Assembly: GCF_900105325.1 (NCBI RefSeq)
Contig: NZ_FNSU01000001.1
Location: 1,054,001-1,118,000, forward strand
Length of the DNA stretch: 64,000 nt
Source of the DNA: Pseudomonas marginalis
GTDB lineage: Bacteria > Pseudomonadota > Gammaproteobacteria > Pseudomonadales > Pseudomonadaceae
Reading direction: 5' to 3'
Part shown: positions 57,180 to 64,000 of the stretch, piece by piece
Position numbering within the stretch: position 1 is the first letter of the stretch
Layout of the letters: each line of letters starts with the position of its first letter
The notes under the pieces: generated by a model
What the model was told of the DNA's origin: nothing
The model's database searches: none
The model's input: only the letters and a program-made list of their open reading frames with translations
Program-made: the position numbers and the translations under genes

Positions 57180-58073
57180 ATGGATCGCCTGTCGAGCATG
57201 AATGCCTTTGTGATAGCTGCTGAGTTGGGCTCGTACGCGCGGGCTGCCGAGCGCTTGGGCATGTCGCCGCAGATGGTGGCCAAACATGTCACCGCGCTGG
57301 AGCAGCGCCTGGGCGCTCGCTTGCTTAACCGTACCACACGAAGGCAAAGCCTGACGGAGCTGGGGAGCGCGTACTACGAGCGTTGCAAACATATCCTGGT
57401 AGAAGCCGAGGCTGCCGATTCACTGGCGCAGATCATGAACGACACGCCGCGCGGCAAGCTGAAAATCACCGCGCCCGTCACCTTCGGATCCTACAGCCTG
57501 ATGCCGTTGATTACCGGGTTCCTGCGCGACAACCCGGATGTGGAAATCGACCTGCACTTGACCGACCGTTTCGTGGACCTGGTGGAGGAGGGCTATGAAG
57601 CCGCTTTTCGTATCGGCCCCCTGGCGACCACCGGCCTGACAGCCAGGCCACTGGCACCTTACCGCCTGGTGGTCTGCGCGTCGCCGGAGTACCTGGCGGC
57701 ACGCGGTACCCCGCAGGCCCCGGCGGACCTTGAACATCACGAATGTCTCGGCTACGCCTTCTGGTCGCGGCCGGCGGATCGCGAGTGGGTGTTCTACCAG
57801 GCTTCGACGCCTTATAAGGTGCAGGTTGCCAGTCGCTTGCAGATCAATGAAAGCAGGGCCTTGATGTCCGCCGCGCTGGATGGTTTTGGCATCGTGCTCG
57901 GTCCGGAAGACTTCTTGCGCCGGGCATTGGCCGGGGGCGAATTGGTGAGAGTGCTGCCGAACTTTGAAGCGCCGAGCCGGCCGATGCACCTTGTCTACAC
58001 GGCGAACCGCCAGCGTACGGCCAAGTTGAGACGCTTTGTCGAAGCGGTGTTGGGACGCTTCGGTCACCCTTGA
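57180..58073 (+). CDS. LysR-family transcriptional regulator
   Basis: 297 residues. The N-terminal winged helix-turn-helix reads MDRLSSMNAFVIAAELGSYARAAERLGMSPQMVAKHV (shown in part), and the C-terminal effector domain starts GKLKITAPVTFGSYSLMPLITGFL. The subgroup is CrgA/AaeR-like. GGGAGTAGGGAGTG precedes ATG 57180. It is divergent from the reductase gene across 101 bp; LysR regulators commonly control the adjacent divergent gene, so that is its likely target. Confidence 0.93.
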   Translation: MDRLSSMNAFVIAAELGSYARAAERLGMSPQMVAKHVTALEQRLGARLLNRTTRRQSLTELGSAYYERCKHILVEAEAADSLAQIMNDTPRGKLKITAPVTFGSYSLMPLITGFLRDNPDVEIDLHLTDRFVDLVEEGYEAAFRIGPLATTGLTARPLAPYRLVVCASPEYLAARGTPQAPADLEHHECLGYAFWSRPADREWVFYQASTPYKVQVASRLQINESRALMSAALDGFGIVLGPEDFLRRALAGGELVRVLPNFEAPSRPMHLVYTANRQRTAKLRRFVEAVLGRFGHP

Positions 58074-58205
58074 TGCGTGCTGCTTCAGCAATCCGACAGA
58101 CACAACCTGTTAAAAAAGTACCCAGGCCTGAGCAGGAGCACGGCTGAAACACGGGGGCATTTTTTACCGGTGCAGGTGTTGGGCGATAACGCCCGAGGGG
58201 GTTGT

Positions 58206-58535
58206 ATGTTGTTACGTTACGCGGCATTAGCTGCCGTTGTGGTCGCGGCGTCCGGGTGTGTGCAGGAGCGCGTGGTGCATGAGCGCCGGCCTGTACAGCG
58301 TGAATATGTCGAGGTGGTTGCGCCACAACCGCCGCCGACCCAGATCATCGAAGTCGAGCCTGCCGTACGTGAAGGTTACATATGGTCACGTGGTTACTGG
58401 CGCTGGGAAGGCGGGCGCTACGTTGCCGTACACGGCCATTGGGAGCCGGTGCGAGAAGGCTATCGTTATGTGCATCCGCATTGGGTGCAGCGCAATGATG
58501 GCTACCACTGGCAGGTGGGGGGCTGGGTTCGTTGA
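58206..58535 (+). CDS. YXW-repeat lipoprotein
   Basis: 109 residues. MLLRYAALAAVVVAASGCVQE has a lipobox (ASGC) with Cys18. After a Pro-rich spacer (APQPPPTQ), the mature protein contains repeated aromatic units: YIWSRGYWRWEGGRYVAVHG, GHWEPVREGYRYVHPHW and NDGYHWQVGGW, the YXWXXGXW pattern seen in some outer-membrane lipoproteins of unknown function. CGAGGGGGTTG precedes ATG 58206. It ends 7 bp before the convergent stop of the next gene. Confidence 0.82.
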   Translation: MLLRYAALAAVVVAASGCVQERVVHERRPVQREYVEVVAPQPPPTQIIEVEPAVREGYIWSRGYWRWEGGRYVAVHGHWEPVREGYRYVHPHWVQRNDGYHWQVGGWVR

Positions 58536-58542
58536 ACCCCGA

Positions 58543-58914
58543 CTAGGAGGGCTTTTTTGTACCCAGGAGCCGTACTTCCCGCAGCAGCGCGGCACCGAGT
58601 TGATCGGTGCCCAGTTCCTTGTATCCCACGGCCTTGACCTCTCCGTTCTCTTCGGCCTGGATGATGATCACCGGTGTCTCTTTGCCGCTGGCTTCGTCGA
58701 TGTGAAAAGCATATTGGGGAATATCCACCTTGATCGGCGTACCTGCGGCCTTGCCTTGCACATTGATCAGGAACGCTGCGCAGCCGGCGTCCACATCCAC
58801 ACTAGTGGCAGAACGCCCGCTGACGAAGCAGCTCTTTGGCAGGTCGGGCCAGATGATCTCGGCCAGGGCGAGGGACGGCGTCAGGGCCAGGGCAGCAAGA
58901 AGAAGCGTGCGCAC
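58543..58914 (-). CDS. Exported protein of unknown function (123 aa)
   Basis: Sec signal peptide MRTLLLAALALTPSLALAE, then a 104-residue mature domain with two Cys (SCFVSGRSATSVDVDAGC) that could form a disulfide, and beta-rich segments IDIPQYAFHIDE... I do not recognise a family. It is transcribed toward the YXW-repeat lipoprotein with almost no gap; the two are convergent, so not an operon. About 70 bp upstream lies the vapC end. Confidence 0.75.
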   Translation of the reverse strand: MRTLLLAALALTPSLALAEIIWPDLPKSCFVSGRSATSVDVDAGCAAFLINVQGKAAGTPIKVDIPQYAFHIDEASGKETPVIIIQAEENGEVKAVGYKELGTDQLGAALLREVRLLGTKKPS

Positions 58915-58983
58915 GTGGGGCGTTCTCTCGTTCAGGGATTAGCGACTTTTACCAAAGCCTGCCCCTTGCCGCAATGTTGCCGC

Positions 58984-59379
58984 TCAGCCCAGACGCTTCA
59001 TACCCGCTGCCTTGGCCGCACCGAGGTCAAAGGTAGCGGTGTATTCGCACCCGGCCGCGTGGGCGCAGCGCTCTATCAGGCAATCGGCAAAATCGGCGTT
59101 GTTGGCCGTGAACCATCGAAGCGCCTGCCAGATGACCTCGGCATGTTCGACGGTCAATTCACGGGTGCGCAGCAGTGTTTCCAGAACGACGACAATGTCA
59201 TTTTTGGCACATTGGTAGCAGCTCTGTAATACCCATACCAACTCCACCACGGACACCAGGCTGACAAACCCTGGCGAAAGCGTGGTGAGGGATTCGATCA
59301 ATTCGCAGGCCTTGGGGGATTGAACGGGATCATCCTGGGTGACGTAGCGCACCAGTACATTGGTATCCAGCCCGATCAT
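58984..59379 (-). CDS. vapC: PIN-domain toxin VapC
   Basis: 131-residue PIN-domain ribonuclease. MIGLDTNVLVRYVTQDD gives the first acidic residue (Asp5), SVVELVWVL the Glu, and FADCLIERCAHAAGCEYTATFDLGAAK the later acidic residues that bind Mg/Mn. VapC toxins cleave specific RNAs, usually tRNA or rRNA. Its ATG overlaps the antitoxin stop by four bases (ATGA), the classic coupled arrangement with the antitoxin gene first. Confidence 0.92.
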   Translation of the reverse strand: MIGLDTNVLVRYVTQDDPVQSPKACELIESLTTLSPGFVSLVSVVELVWVLQSCYQCAKNDIVVVLETLLRTRELTVEHAEVIWQALRWFTANNADFADCLIERCAHAAGCEYTATFDLGAAKAAGMKRLG

Positions 59380-59618
59380 CCAGCCTTCGCTCCCTGTGCT
59401 GCGATGGCGCGGTTCATGTCGTCAATGGACACGACCCTTGCAGGCTTCCGGACCAGCCCCTTGAGGTCATGGACAGTCTTGCTCGCTGCAATGATGGAAA
59501 ACTTGCCATCTTCCGTTTCGACGAACTCGACGCGGTCGCCTGTTTCCAGGCCAAGTGCGGTCCTGACTTGGACGGGGATGGTGATTTGCCCTTTTGAGGT
59601 AAGTGTGGCGGTCGCCAT
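59376..59618 (-). CDS. vapB: AbrB/MazE-type antitoxin VapB
   Basis: 80-residue antitoxin. MATATLTSKGQITIPVQVRTALGLETGDRVEFVE is a swapped-hairpin AbrB DNA-binding domain; the C-terminal third should wrap the toxin. ATG 59618 (TTGGAGATC upstream) gives the canonical MATATLTSKGQ start; ATG 59636 with GGTAAGGAG is also well placed and would add MLEIFT. It should autoregulate through the palindrome just upstream, together with VapC. Confidence 0.9.
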   Translation of the reverse strand: MATATLTSKGQITIPVQVRTALGLETGDRVEFVETEDGKFSIIAASKTVHDLKGLVRKPARVVSIDDMNRAIAAQGAKAG

Positions 59619-59640
59619 GGTAAAGATCTCCAACATGATG

Positions 59641-59662
59641 CTCCTTACCTTAGGGTAAGGAG
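59641..59662. promoter_or_regulatory. Palindromic operator of vapBC
   Basis: CTCCTTACC-TTAG-GGTAAGGAG is a perfect 9-bp inverted repeat with a 4-bp spacer, directly before vapB and overlapping its ribosome site. This is the expected place for VapBC autorepression. Confidence 0.82.
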
Positions 59663-59840
59663 TGGTGGAGGACAATATCCGTTGGTCCATAGGTCGCTCT
59701 TCAGGTGGAGGATGAGTCGGGGTCATGAAAACCTAGTCCGAACTCAGCCCTCCCGCACGCTTACTCATGCCGCAAAGAGATACAAACTATGACCGACCGC
59801 CATTAAAGCCTGGCGGCTGTAAGCAAATTACCTGGCGAGC

Positions 59841-61214
59841 TCACTGCACTACGCGATAACACGGCACATACGCCGCGCCACCCGGCAACTTCATGCGATG
59901 CTGGGCAACGAACGCCTGCAACAGCTCATCCAGTGGCTTCATGATGGCCGGGTCGCCGTGGATCTCGTACGGGCCATGTTCTTCGATCAGGCGAATGCCC
60001 TTGTCCTTCACGTTACCCGCCACGATTCCCGAAAACGCACGGCGCAGGTTGGCTGCCAGTTCATGGGGCGGCAGTGCGTGGCTCAGTTGCAGGCTGGCCA
60101 TGTTTTCGTGGGTCGGGTCGAACGGGCGCTGGAAGCCTTCGTCGATCTTCAGCAGCCAGTTGAAGTGAAACGCGTCGTTGCGCTCACGGCGGAACTGCTT
60201 CACCGCCTTGAGGCCGACAGTCATCTGGCGGGCCACTTCGGCCGGGTCGTCGATGATGATCTGGTAGTGCGCCTGCGCGGCTTCGCCGAGGGTGGCGCCG
60301 ACGAAGGCATGCAATTGTTGCAGGTACGGCGCGGCTTGTTTCGGCCCGGTGAGAATGACCGGGAAGGGCACGTCGCGGTTGTCCGGGTGCATCAGGATGC
60401 CCAGCAGGTACAGGAACTCTTCGGCCGTACCGGCGCCGCCGGGGAAGATGATGATGCCGTGGCCCACGCGCACGAAGGCTTCAAGGCGTTTTTCGATGTC
60501 CGGCAGGATCACCAGTTCGTTGACGATGGGGTTCGGCGCTTCGGCGGCGATGATGCCCGGCTCGGTCAGGCCCAGGTAGCGCCCGCCGGTAATGCGTTGT
60601 TTGGCGTGGGAAATGGTCGCGCCCTTCATCGGGCCTTTCATCACGCCCGGGCCGCAACCGGTGCACACGTCGAGGCTGCGCAGGCCGAGTTCGTGGCCGA
60701 CTTTCTTGGTGTATTTGTACTCTTCGGTATTGATCGAATGCCCGCCCCAGCACACCACGATCTTCGGCTCCACGCCCGGACGCAGGGTGCGGGCATTGCG
60801 CAGCAGGTGGAATACGTAGTCGGTGATGCCCTGGGAGTTGCTCAGGTCGATGCGCTGGCTGTCCAGCTCGTTCTCGGTGTAGACGATGTCCCGCAGGGCG
60901 CTGAACAGCATTTCGCGGGTGCTGGCAATCATTTCGCCATCGACGAAAGCATCGGCGGGGGCGTTCAACAGCTCCAGGCGCACGCCACGGTCCTGCTGGT
61001 GGATGCGCACTTCAAAGTTCTTGTAGGCGTCGAGGATGGTCTTGGCGTTATCGATATGGGCGCCGGTGTTGAGGATCGCCAGGGCGCACTGGCGAAACAG
61101 GGTGTAGATGCTGCCGGTACCGGCTTCGCTCAGTTGCTGGACTTCACGTTGGGACAGGGTTTCGAGGCTGCCCTTGGGGCTGACGGAGGCATTGATGACT
61201 TGGCGTTGGGGCAT
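59841..61214 (-). CDS. ppnN: Nucleotide 5'-monophosphate nucleosidase PpnN
   Basis: 457-residue LOG-fold hydrolase that cleaves purine and pyrimidine nucleotides to base and ribose 5-phosphate; activity of E. coli PpnN (YgdH) is modulated by (p)ppGpp. The LOG motif PGGAGTAEEFLYLL lies near residue 257, with VCTGCGPGVMKGPMKGA upstream providing the phosphate-binding loop. Long N- and C-terminal domains distinguish PpnN from short LOG proteins. Start ATG 61214 (MPQRQVINASVSPKG) follows AAGGAATCAG. Confidence 0.94.
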   Translation of the reverse strand: MPQRQVINASVSPKGSLETLSQREVQQLSEAGTGSIYTLFRQCALAILNTGAHIDNAKTILDAYKNFEVRIHQQDRGVRLELLNAPADAFVDGEMIASTREMLFSALRDIVYTENELDSQRIDLSNSQGITDYVFHLLRNARTLRPGVEPKIVVCWGGHSINTEEYKYTKKVGHELGLRSLDVCTGCGPGVMKGPMKGATISHAKQRITGGRYLGLTEPGIIAAEAPNPIVNELVILPDIEKRLEAFVRVGHGIIIFPGGAGTAEEFLYLLGILMHPDNRDVPFPVILTGPKQAAPYLQQLHAFVGATLGEAAQAHYQIIIDDPAEVARQMTVGLKAVKQFRRERNDAFHFNWLLKIDEGFQRPFDPTHENMASLQLSHALPPHELAANLRRAFSGIVAGNVKDKGIRLIEEHGPYEIHGDPAIMKPLDELLQAFVAQHRMKLPGGAAYVPCYRVVQ

Positions 61215-61361
61215 TCTGATTCCTTGAAAACGCAGCCACCGCACCTGTCGAGGTGCGATGACGTGAGAATGGTGGGCGCAGGTTAGGGCGCACGAGCCGG
61301 ATATTTACCTCAGGCGCAGGGCCGAGCGCAAATACCGTCCAACACCATCATGCCGCAGAAC

Positions 61362-62186
61362 TTACTCAATCAGCTTCCAGTTTTTGTAGAAAACCCGACG
61401 CAGGGTAAAGACCAGCCCGGCAAAACCCGCGATGACGGCGTTAAGCACCGACGGCAGCGGCGTTGGCCGTACGATGTCGATAAACAGGCAGTAGCGCTTG
61501 GCGTCGTTCTTGTTGAAGGACGCATGCATCAGCGTGTCATCAAAGATAAACAGCGGGTCGTCGTGCCAGTAGTGCTTGTGCTTGCCGACCTGGATGTACA
61601 CGCCATCGTGATGGGGCGCCGGTGCCATGTTGTAGAGCACGCGGAACATCATGCGCAGGGGGCCGAAGTGAAAGGACGTCGAGCGGTTCTCGTTGAACAC
61701 CGACACGCCGATGGTTTTCACGAACGGCAGTTTTTTGCGCAGTTCAGGAATATCCAGGGTGGTTTCGATCGGTCGCCCGTACCACTGGAAAAACAACATG
61801 CCGCGCTTCTTCTCGGCCATGCGTTCATCCAGGTAGCCGATGATTTCATCCTTGTGGGCCATGGCGTCATCGAGCACCTGTTGCAGGTCTGTGCGCCAGG
61901 CCGGTGGCAGGTCGCCCATCGTGTAGACGTGACGGTTACGCGCGCTCAGCAGGTCGAACAGGGTGTTGAACGGGGCCAGCAGCCAAGTGTTGCGACCGCT
62001 GCCGATAAAGTATTTCTTGACGGTCGGCTTGTCATACAGGCCGTTACGCAGGAAGTCGTAAACGCCGCACACCAGTACCAGGCAGAGGAACACCAGCGTG
62101 GTTTCGGGGAACACATCGATAATCAGCAACACGCCGAGTACCCAGGCGACCGATACCGCTTTCTTACGCAAAGCAGACTTGTTCAT
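61362..62186 (-). CDS. lpxO: Aspartyl/asparaginyl beta-hydroxylase family, LpxO-like
   Basis: 274-residue Fe(II)/2-oxoglutarate hydroxylase with N-terminal membrane helices (about 10-50). The catalytic domain has the family order: FHFGPLRMMFRVLYNMAPAP, HDGVYIQVGKHKHYWHDDPLFIFDDTLMHASFNK (His/Asp ligands, in part) and RYCLFIDIVRP. LpxO adds the 2-hydroxyl to the secondary acyl chain of lipid A in several gamma-proteobacteria. The membrane anchor and size fit LpxO better than soluble members, but the symbol is an inference. ATG 62186 follows TGGAGCTGAGTTGC. Confidence 0.8.
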   Translation of the reverse strand: MNKSALRKKAVSVAWVLGVLLIIDVFPETTLVFLCLVLVCGVYDFLRNGLYDKPTVKKYFIGSGRNTWLLAPFNTLFDLLSARNRHVYTMGDLPPAWRTDLQQVLDDAMAHKDEIIGYLDERMAEKKRGMLFFQWYGRPIETTLDIPELRKKLPFVKTIGVSVFNENRSTSFHFGPLRMMFRVLYNMAPAPHHDGVYIQVGKHKHYWHDDPLFIFDDTLMHASFNKNDAKRYCLFIDIVRPTPLPSVLNAVIAGFAGLVFTLRRVFYKNWKLIE

Positions 62187-62495
62187 GCAACTCAGCTCCA
62201 GAAGGACGCCATTCGACAGGTCCGGATCCGTGGCCGCGAGTGGTGGGGTTTTGAAACATAATGAAACATCTTCGTCATGATAAGGCGTCCAGCAGCGGAT
62301 TGGCGTTTTAAATAGTGCAAAATTGTGAAGGCTCGACACAGTCTTTAAACCTGGTGGGCTCGTGTGGATTGGATTTTGTAAACAGAAGATTTGCGACTAT
62401 CGTGACGCTTCGGTTTTTCGGACGTCATAGACCGGTACGATTGAAGTTGAATGGCCACCATTGGCCTTCGGCACCTTGGAAGAGGCAGAAATTTT
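62187..62495. promoter_or_regulatory. lpxO-like/fabV divergent intergenic region
   Basis: 309 bp of lower G+C than the genes, containing promoters for both. GGAAGAGG lies before fabV. The motif AAACATAATGAAACATC near 62255 repeats AAACAT but I cannot assign it. No gene or repeat is supported. Confidence 0.4.
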
Positions 62496-63692
62496 ATGAT
62501 CATCAAACCGCGGGTTCGTGGCTTTATCTGTGTGACCGCTCACCCTGTTGGCTGTGAAGCGAACGTCAAGGAACAGATCGACTACGTAACTGAGCACGGC
62601 GCCATCAAAGACGGCCCGAAGAAGGTGCTGGTCCTTGGCGCTTCCACCGGCTACGGCCTGGCCGCGCGCATCAGTGCAGCGTTTGGCTGCGGCGCCGACA
62701 CCCTGGGCGTGTTTTTTGAGAAAGAAGGCGAAGAAGGCAAGCTGAGCTCCGCCGGCTGGTACAACAGCGCTGCGTTCGAGAAGTTTGCCGTTGAAAAAGG
62801 CCTGTACGCCAAGAGCATCAACGGCGACGCGTTTTCCGACGAGATCAAGCGCCTGACCATCGGAACCATCAAGAAAGACCTGGGCAAGATCGACCTGGTC
62901 GTCTACAGCCTGGCCGCGCCACGGCGTACTGATCCAAAAACCGGTGAAGTCTACAACTCCACCCTCAAGCCAATCGGCAAGGCTGTGACCCTGCGCGGTA
63001 TCAATACCGACAAAGGCGTTGTGGTCGACACTACCCTCGAGCCTGCAACCCAGGAAGAAATCGACGGCACCGTCAATGTCATGGGCGGCGCCGACTGGCA
63101 GCTGTGGATCGACGCCCTGCGTGATGCCGACGTACTGGCCGAAGGCGCCAAGACTACCGCGTTCACCTACCTCGGTGAGAAGCTGACCCAGGACATCTAC
63201 TGGAACGGTTCCATCGGCGAAGCCAAGAAAGACCTGGACAAGAAAGTCCTGACCCTGCGCGACAACCTCGCTGCACTGAAGGGCGACGCCCGCGTATCGG
63301 TTCTCAAGGCGGTGGTCACCCAGGCCAGCTCCGCGATCCCGATCATGCCGCTGTACTTATCGTTGCTGTTCAAAGTGATGAAAGAGCAGGGCACCCACGA
63401 AGGCTGCATCGAGCAGGTCTACGGCCTGTTCAAGGACAGCCTGTACGGCAGCGAACCGAAGCTTGACGCCGACGGCCGCCTGCGCGCCGACCTGGCCGAA
63501 CTGGAACCGAAGGTCCAGGACGCCGTGGCGGCACTGTGGAATCAGGTCACCGACGAGAACGTCGACGAGATCAGTGATTTCGCCGGCTACAAGGCTGAGT
63601 TCCTGCGCTTGTTCGGCTTTGAAATCGATGGTGTGGACTACGAGGCTGACGTCAACCCGACCGTGAAGATCAAGGGTCTGGTCCAAGCCTAA
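62496..63692 (+). CDS. fabV: Enoyl-ACP reductase FabV
   Basis: Large-type trans-2-enoyl-ACP/CoA reductase, the last step of each fatty-acid elongation cycle. 398 residues. [20 protein letters not shown] is the FabV opening; the catalytic Y-x8-K motif is Tyr235-Lys244 in [12 protein letters not shown], and [12 protein letters not shown] near 48 binds NADH. FabV enzymes are naturally insensitive to triclosan, and a FabV is responsible for intrinsic triclosan resistance in P. aeruginosa. Start at 62496 follows GGAAGAGGCAGAAATTTT. Confidence 0.96.
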   Translation: MIIKPRVRGFICVTAHPVGCEANVKEQIDYVTEHGAIKDGPKKVLVLGASTGYGLAARISAAFGCGADTLGVFFEKEGEEGKLSSAGWYNSAAFEKFAVEKGLYAKSINGDAFSDEIKRLTIGTIKKDLGKIDLVVYSLAAPRRTDPKTGEVYNSTLKPIGKAVTLRGINTDKGVVVDTTLEPATQEEIDGTVNVMGGADWQLWIDALRDADVLAEGAKTTAFTYLGEKLTQDIYWNGSIGEAKKDLDKKVLTLRDNLAALKGDARVSVLKAVVTQASSAIPIMPLYLSLLFKVMKEQGTHEGCIEQVYGLFKDSLYGSEPKLDADGRLRADLAELEPKVQDAVAALWNQVTDENVDEISDFAGYKAEFLRLFGFEIDGVDYEADVNPTVKIKGLVQA

Positions 63693-63702
63693 ACGCGGTT
63701 AA

Positions 63703-63738
63703 AAATGTGGGAGGAGGCGTGTCCCCCTCCCATATTTG
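63703..63738. repeat. REP-like hairpin after fabV
   Basis: AAATGTGGGAGGAGGCGTGT pairs with CCCCCTCCCATATTTG to give a hairpin related to the GTGGGAGGGGGC class, followed by TTTTTTT. It probably doubles as the fabV terminator. Confidence 0.72.
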
Positions 63739-63841
63739 TTTTTTTGGTTTTTCAGATCCGTCTTACGCTCCGGCGCGCACCTCCCTCCTTGTAAATCTGC
63801 CAGACTCCCTCAGCTCTCAAACCACGCTAACGGAGGATCTG

Positions 63842-64000
63842 ATGACGATTCGTGCAGTCGTTTTTGATTTCGGCGGTGTTCTCTTCGATTGGAACCCGCA
63901 GCACCTCTATCGCAAACTGATTGCCGACGATCAAGAGCGGCAATGGTTCCTCGATAACATCTGTACCCAGGCCTGGAACACCGAGCAGGATGCGGGGCGG
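63842..64000 (+). CDS. HAD-family hydrolase (partial, runs off the window)
   Basis: The first 53 residues are present. MTIRAVVFDFGGVLFDWNPQHLYRKL is the HAD motif I with nucleophile Asp9 (FDFGGVLFDW), of the HAD-IA group that includes YihX-like and epoxide-hydrolase-N-like phosphatases. GGAGGATCTG precedes the ATG. The substrate cannot be inferred from this fragment. Confidence 0.88.
   Translation, partial: MTIRAVVFDFGGVLFDWNPQHLYRKLIADDQERQWFLDNICTQAWNTEQDAGR

Overview
The window is a 64 kb stretch of a gamma-proteobacterial chromosome, almost certainly a Pseudomonas of the P. fluorescens group. The evidence is the high G+C content, proteins that read as close relatives of P. aeruginosa ones, a gene order that follows blocks I recall from the PAO1 map (slt-uup-usp-fadBA-topA-sulA-lexA-psrA-nagZ-csiV-mfd-gap; sthA-glpQ-PilZ-lolCDE; copSR-cupredoxin-queF ... 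mlaA-PilZ-rssBC-tal-dusA), and intergenic REP/REPIN palindromes typical of P. fluorescens. Most of it is core genome. I see no tRNA, rRNA, CRISPR array, prophage or full insertion sequence.

Region by region. 1-6.6 kb: partial acnA, rlmM, tusA, a MATE exporter, pdxB. 6.8-13.8 kb: an MsbA-like ABC exporter, slt, uup, a universal stress protein and a membrane-anchored unknown. 14-25 kb: fatty-acid oxidation (fadBA), topA, two small conserved unknowns, the sulA-lexA SOS operon, and psrA, the fatty-acid sensor whose probable site also lies before fadBA; then nagZ. 25-34 kb: a leftward mfd-csiV-SNF2 helicase operon and a long-form GAPDH. 34-41 kb: a chalcone-isomerase-like protein, sthA, a glycerophosphodiesterase, a frameshifted PilZ gene and lolCDE. 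41-50 kb: a copper two-component system (copRS) with a secreted cupredoxin, queF, a dead phosphonatase homologue, mlaA, a second PilZ protein, the RssB/RssC regulatory pair and transaldolase. 50-64 kb is more mixed: dusA, a small lipoprotein, an orphan kinase-like protein, an MFS exporter, an exported-looking Mqo, an F420-type reductase with a divergent LysR regulator, a YXW-repeat lipoprotein, a VapBC toxin-antitoxin pair, ppnN, an LpxO-like hydroxylase, fabV and the start of a HAD hydrolase.

Several genes share themes. Envelope upkeep: slt, nagZ, csiV, lolCDE, mlaA, lpxO-like. DNA repair and SOS: lexA, sulA, mfd, SNF2. Fatty-acid metabolism: psrA, fadBA, fabV. Central carbon: acnA, gap, sthA, tal, mqo. 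Signalling: two PilZ proteins and rssBC.

The least ordinary structure is in the intergenic repeats. At 33.86-34.08 kb and 41.0-41.34 kb two different short terminal-inverted-repeat elements have each inserted, with target duplications visible in the sequence, into the same class of REP palindrome, and each carries a different REP palindrome inside it. Other points worth attention are a one-base frameshift in a PilZ gene, a probable frameshift at the end of copS, a phosphonatase homologue that has lost its catalytic aspartates and cap domain, an MlaA without a lipobox, a 19-bp perfect hairpin in front of nagZ, and a leftward terminator in front of fadB with no obvious gene to serve.
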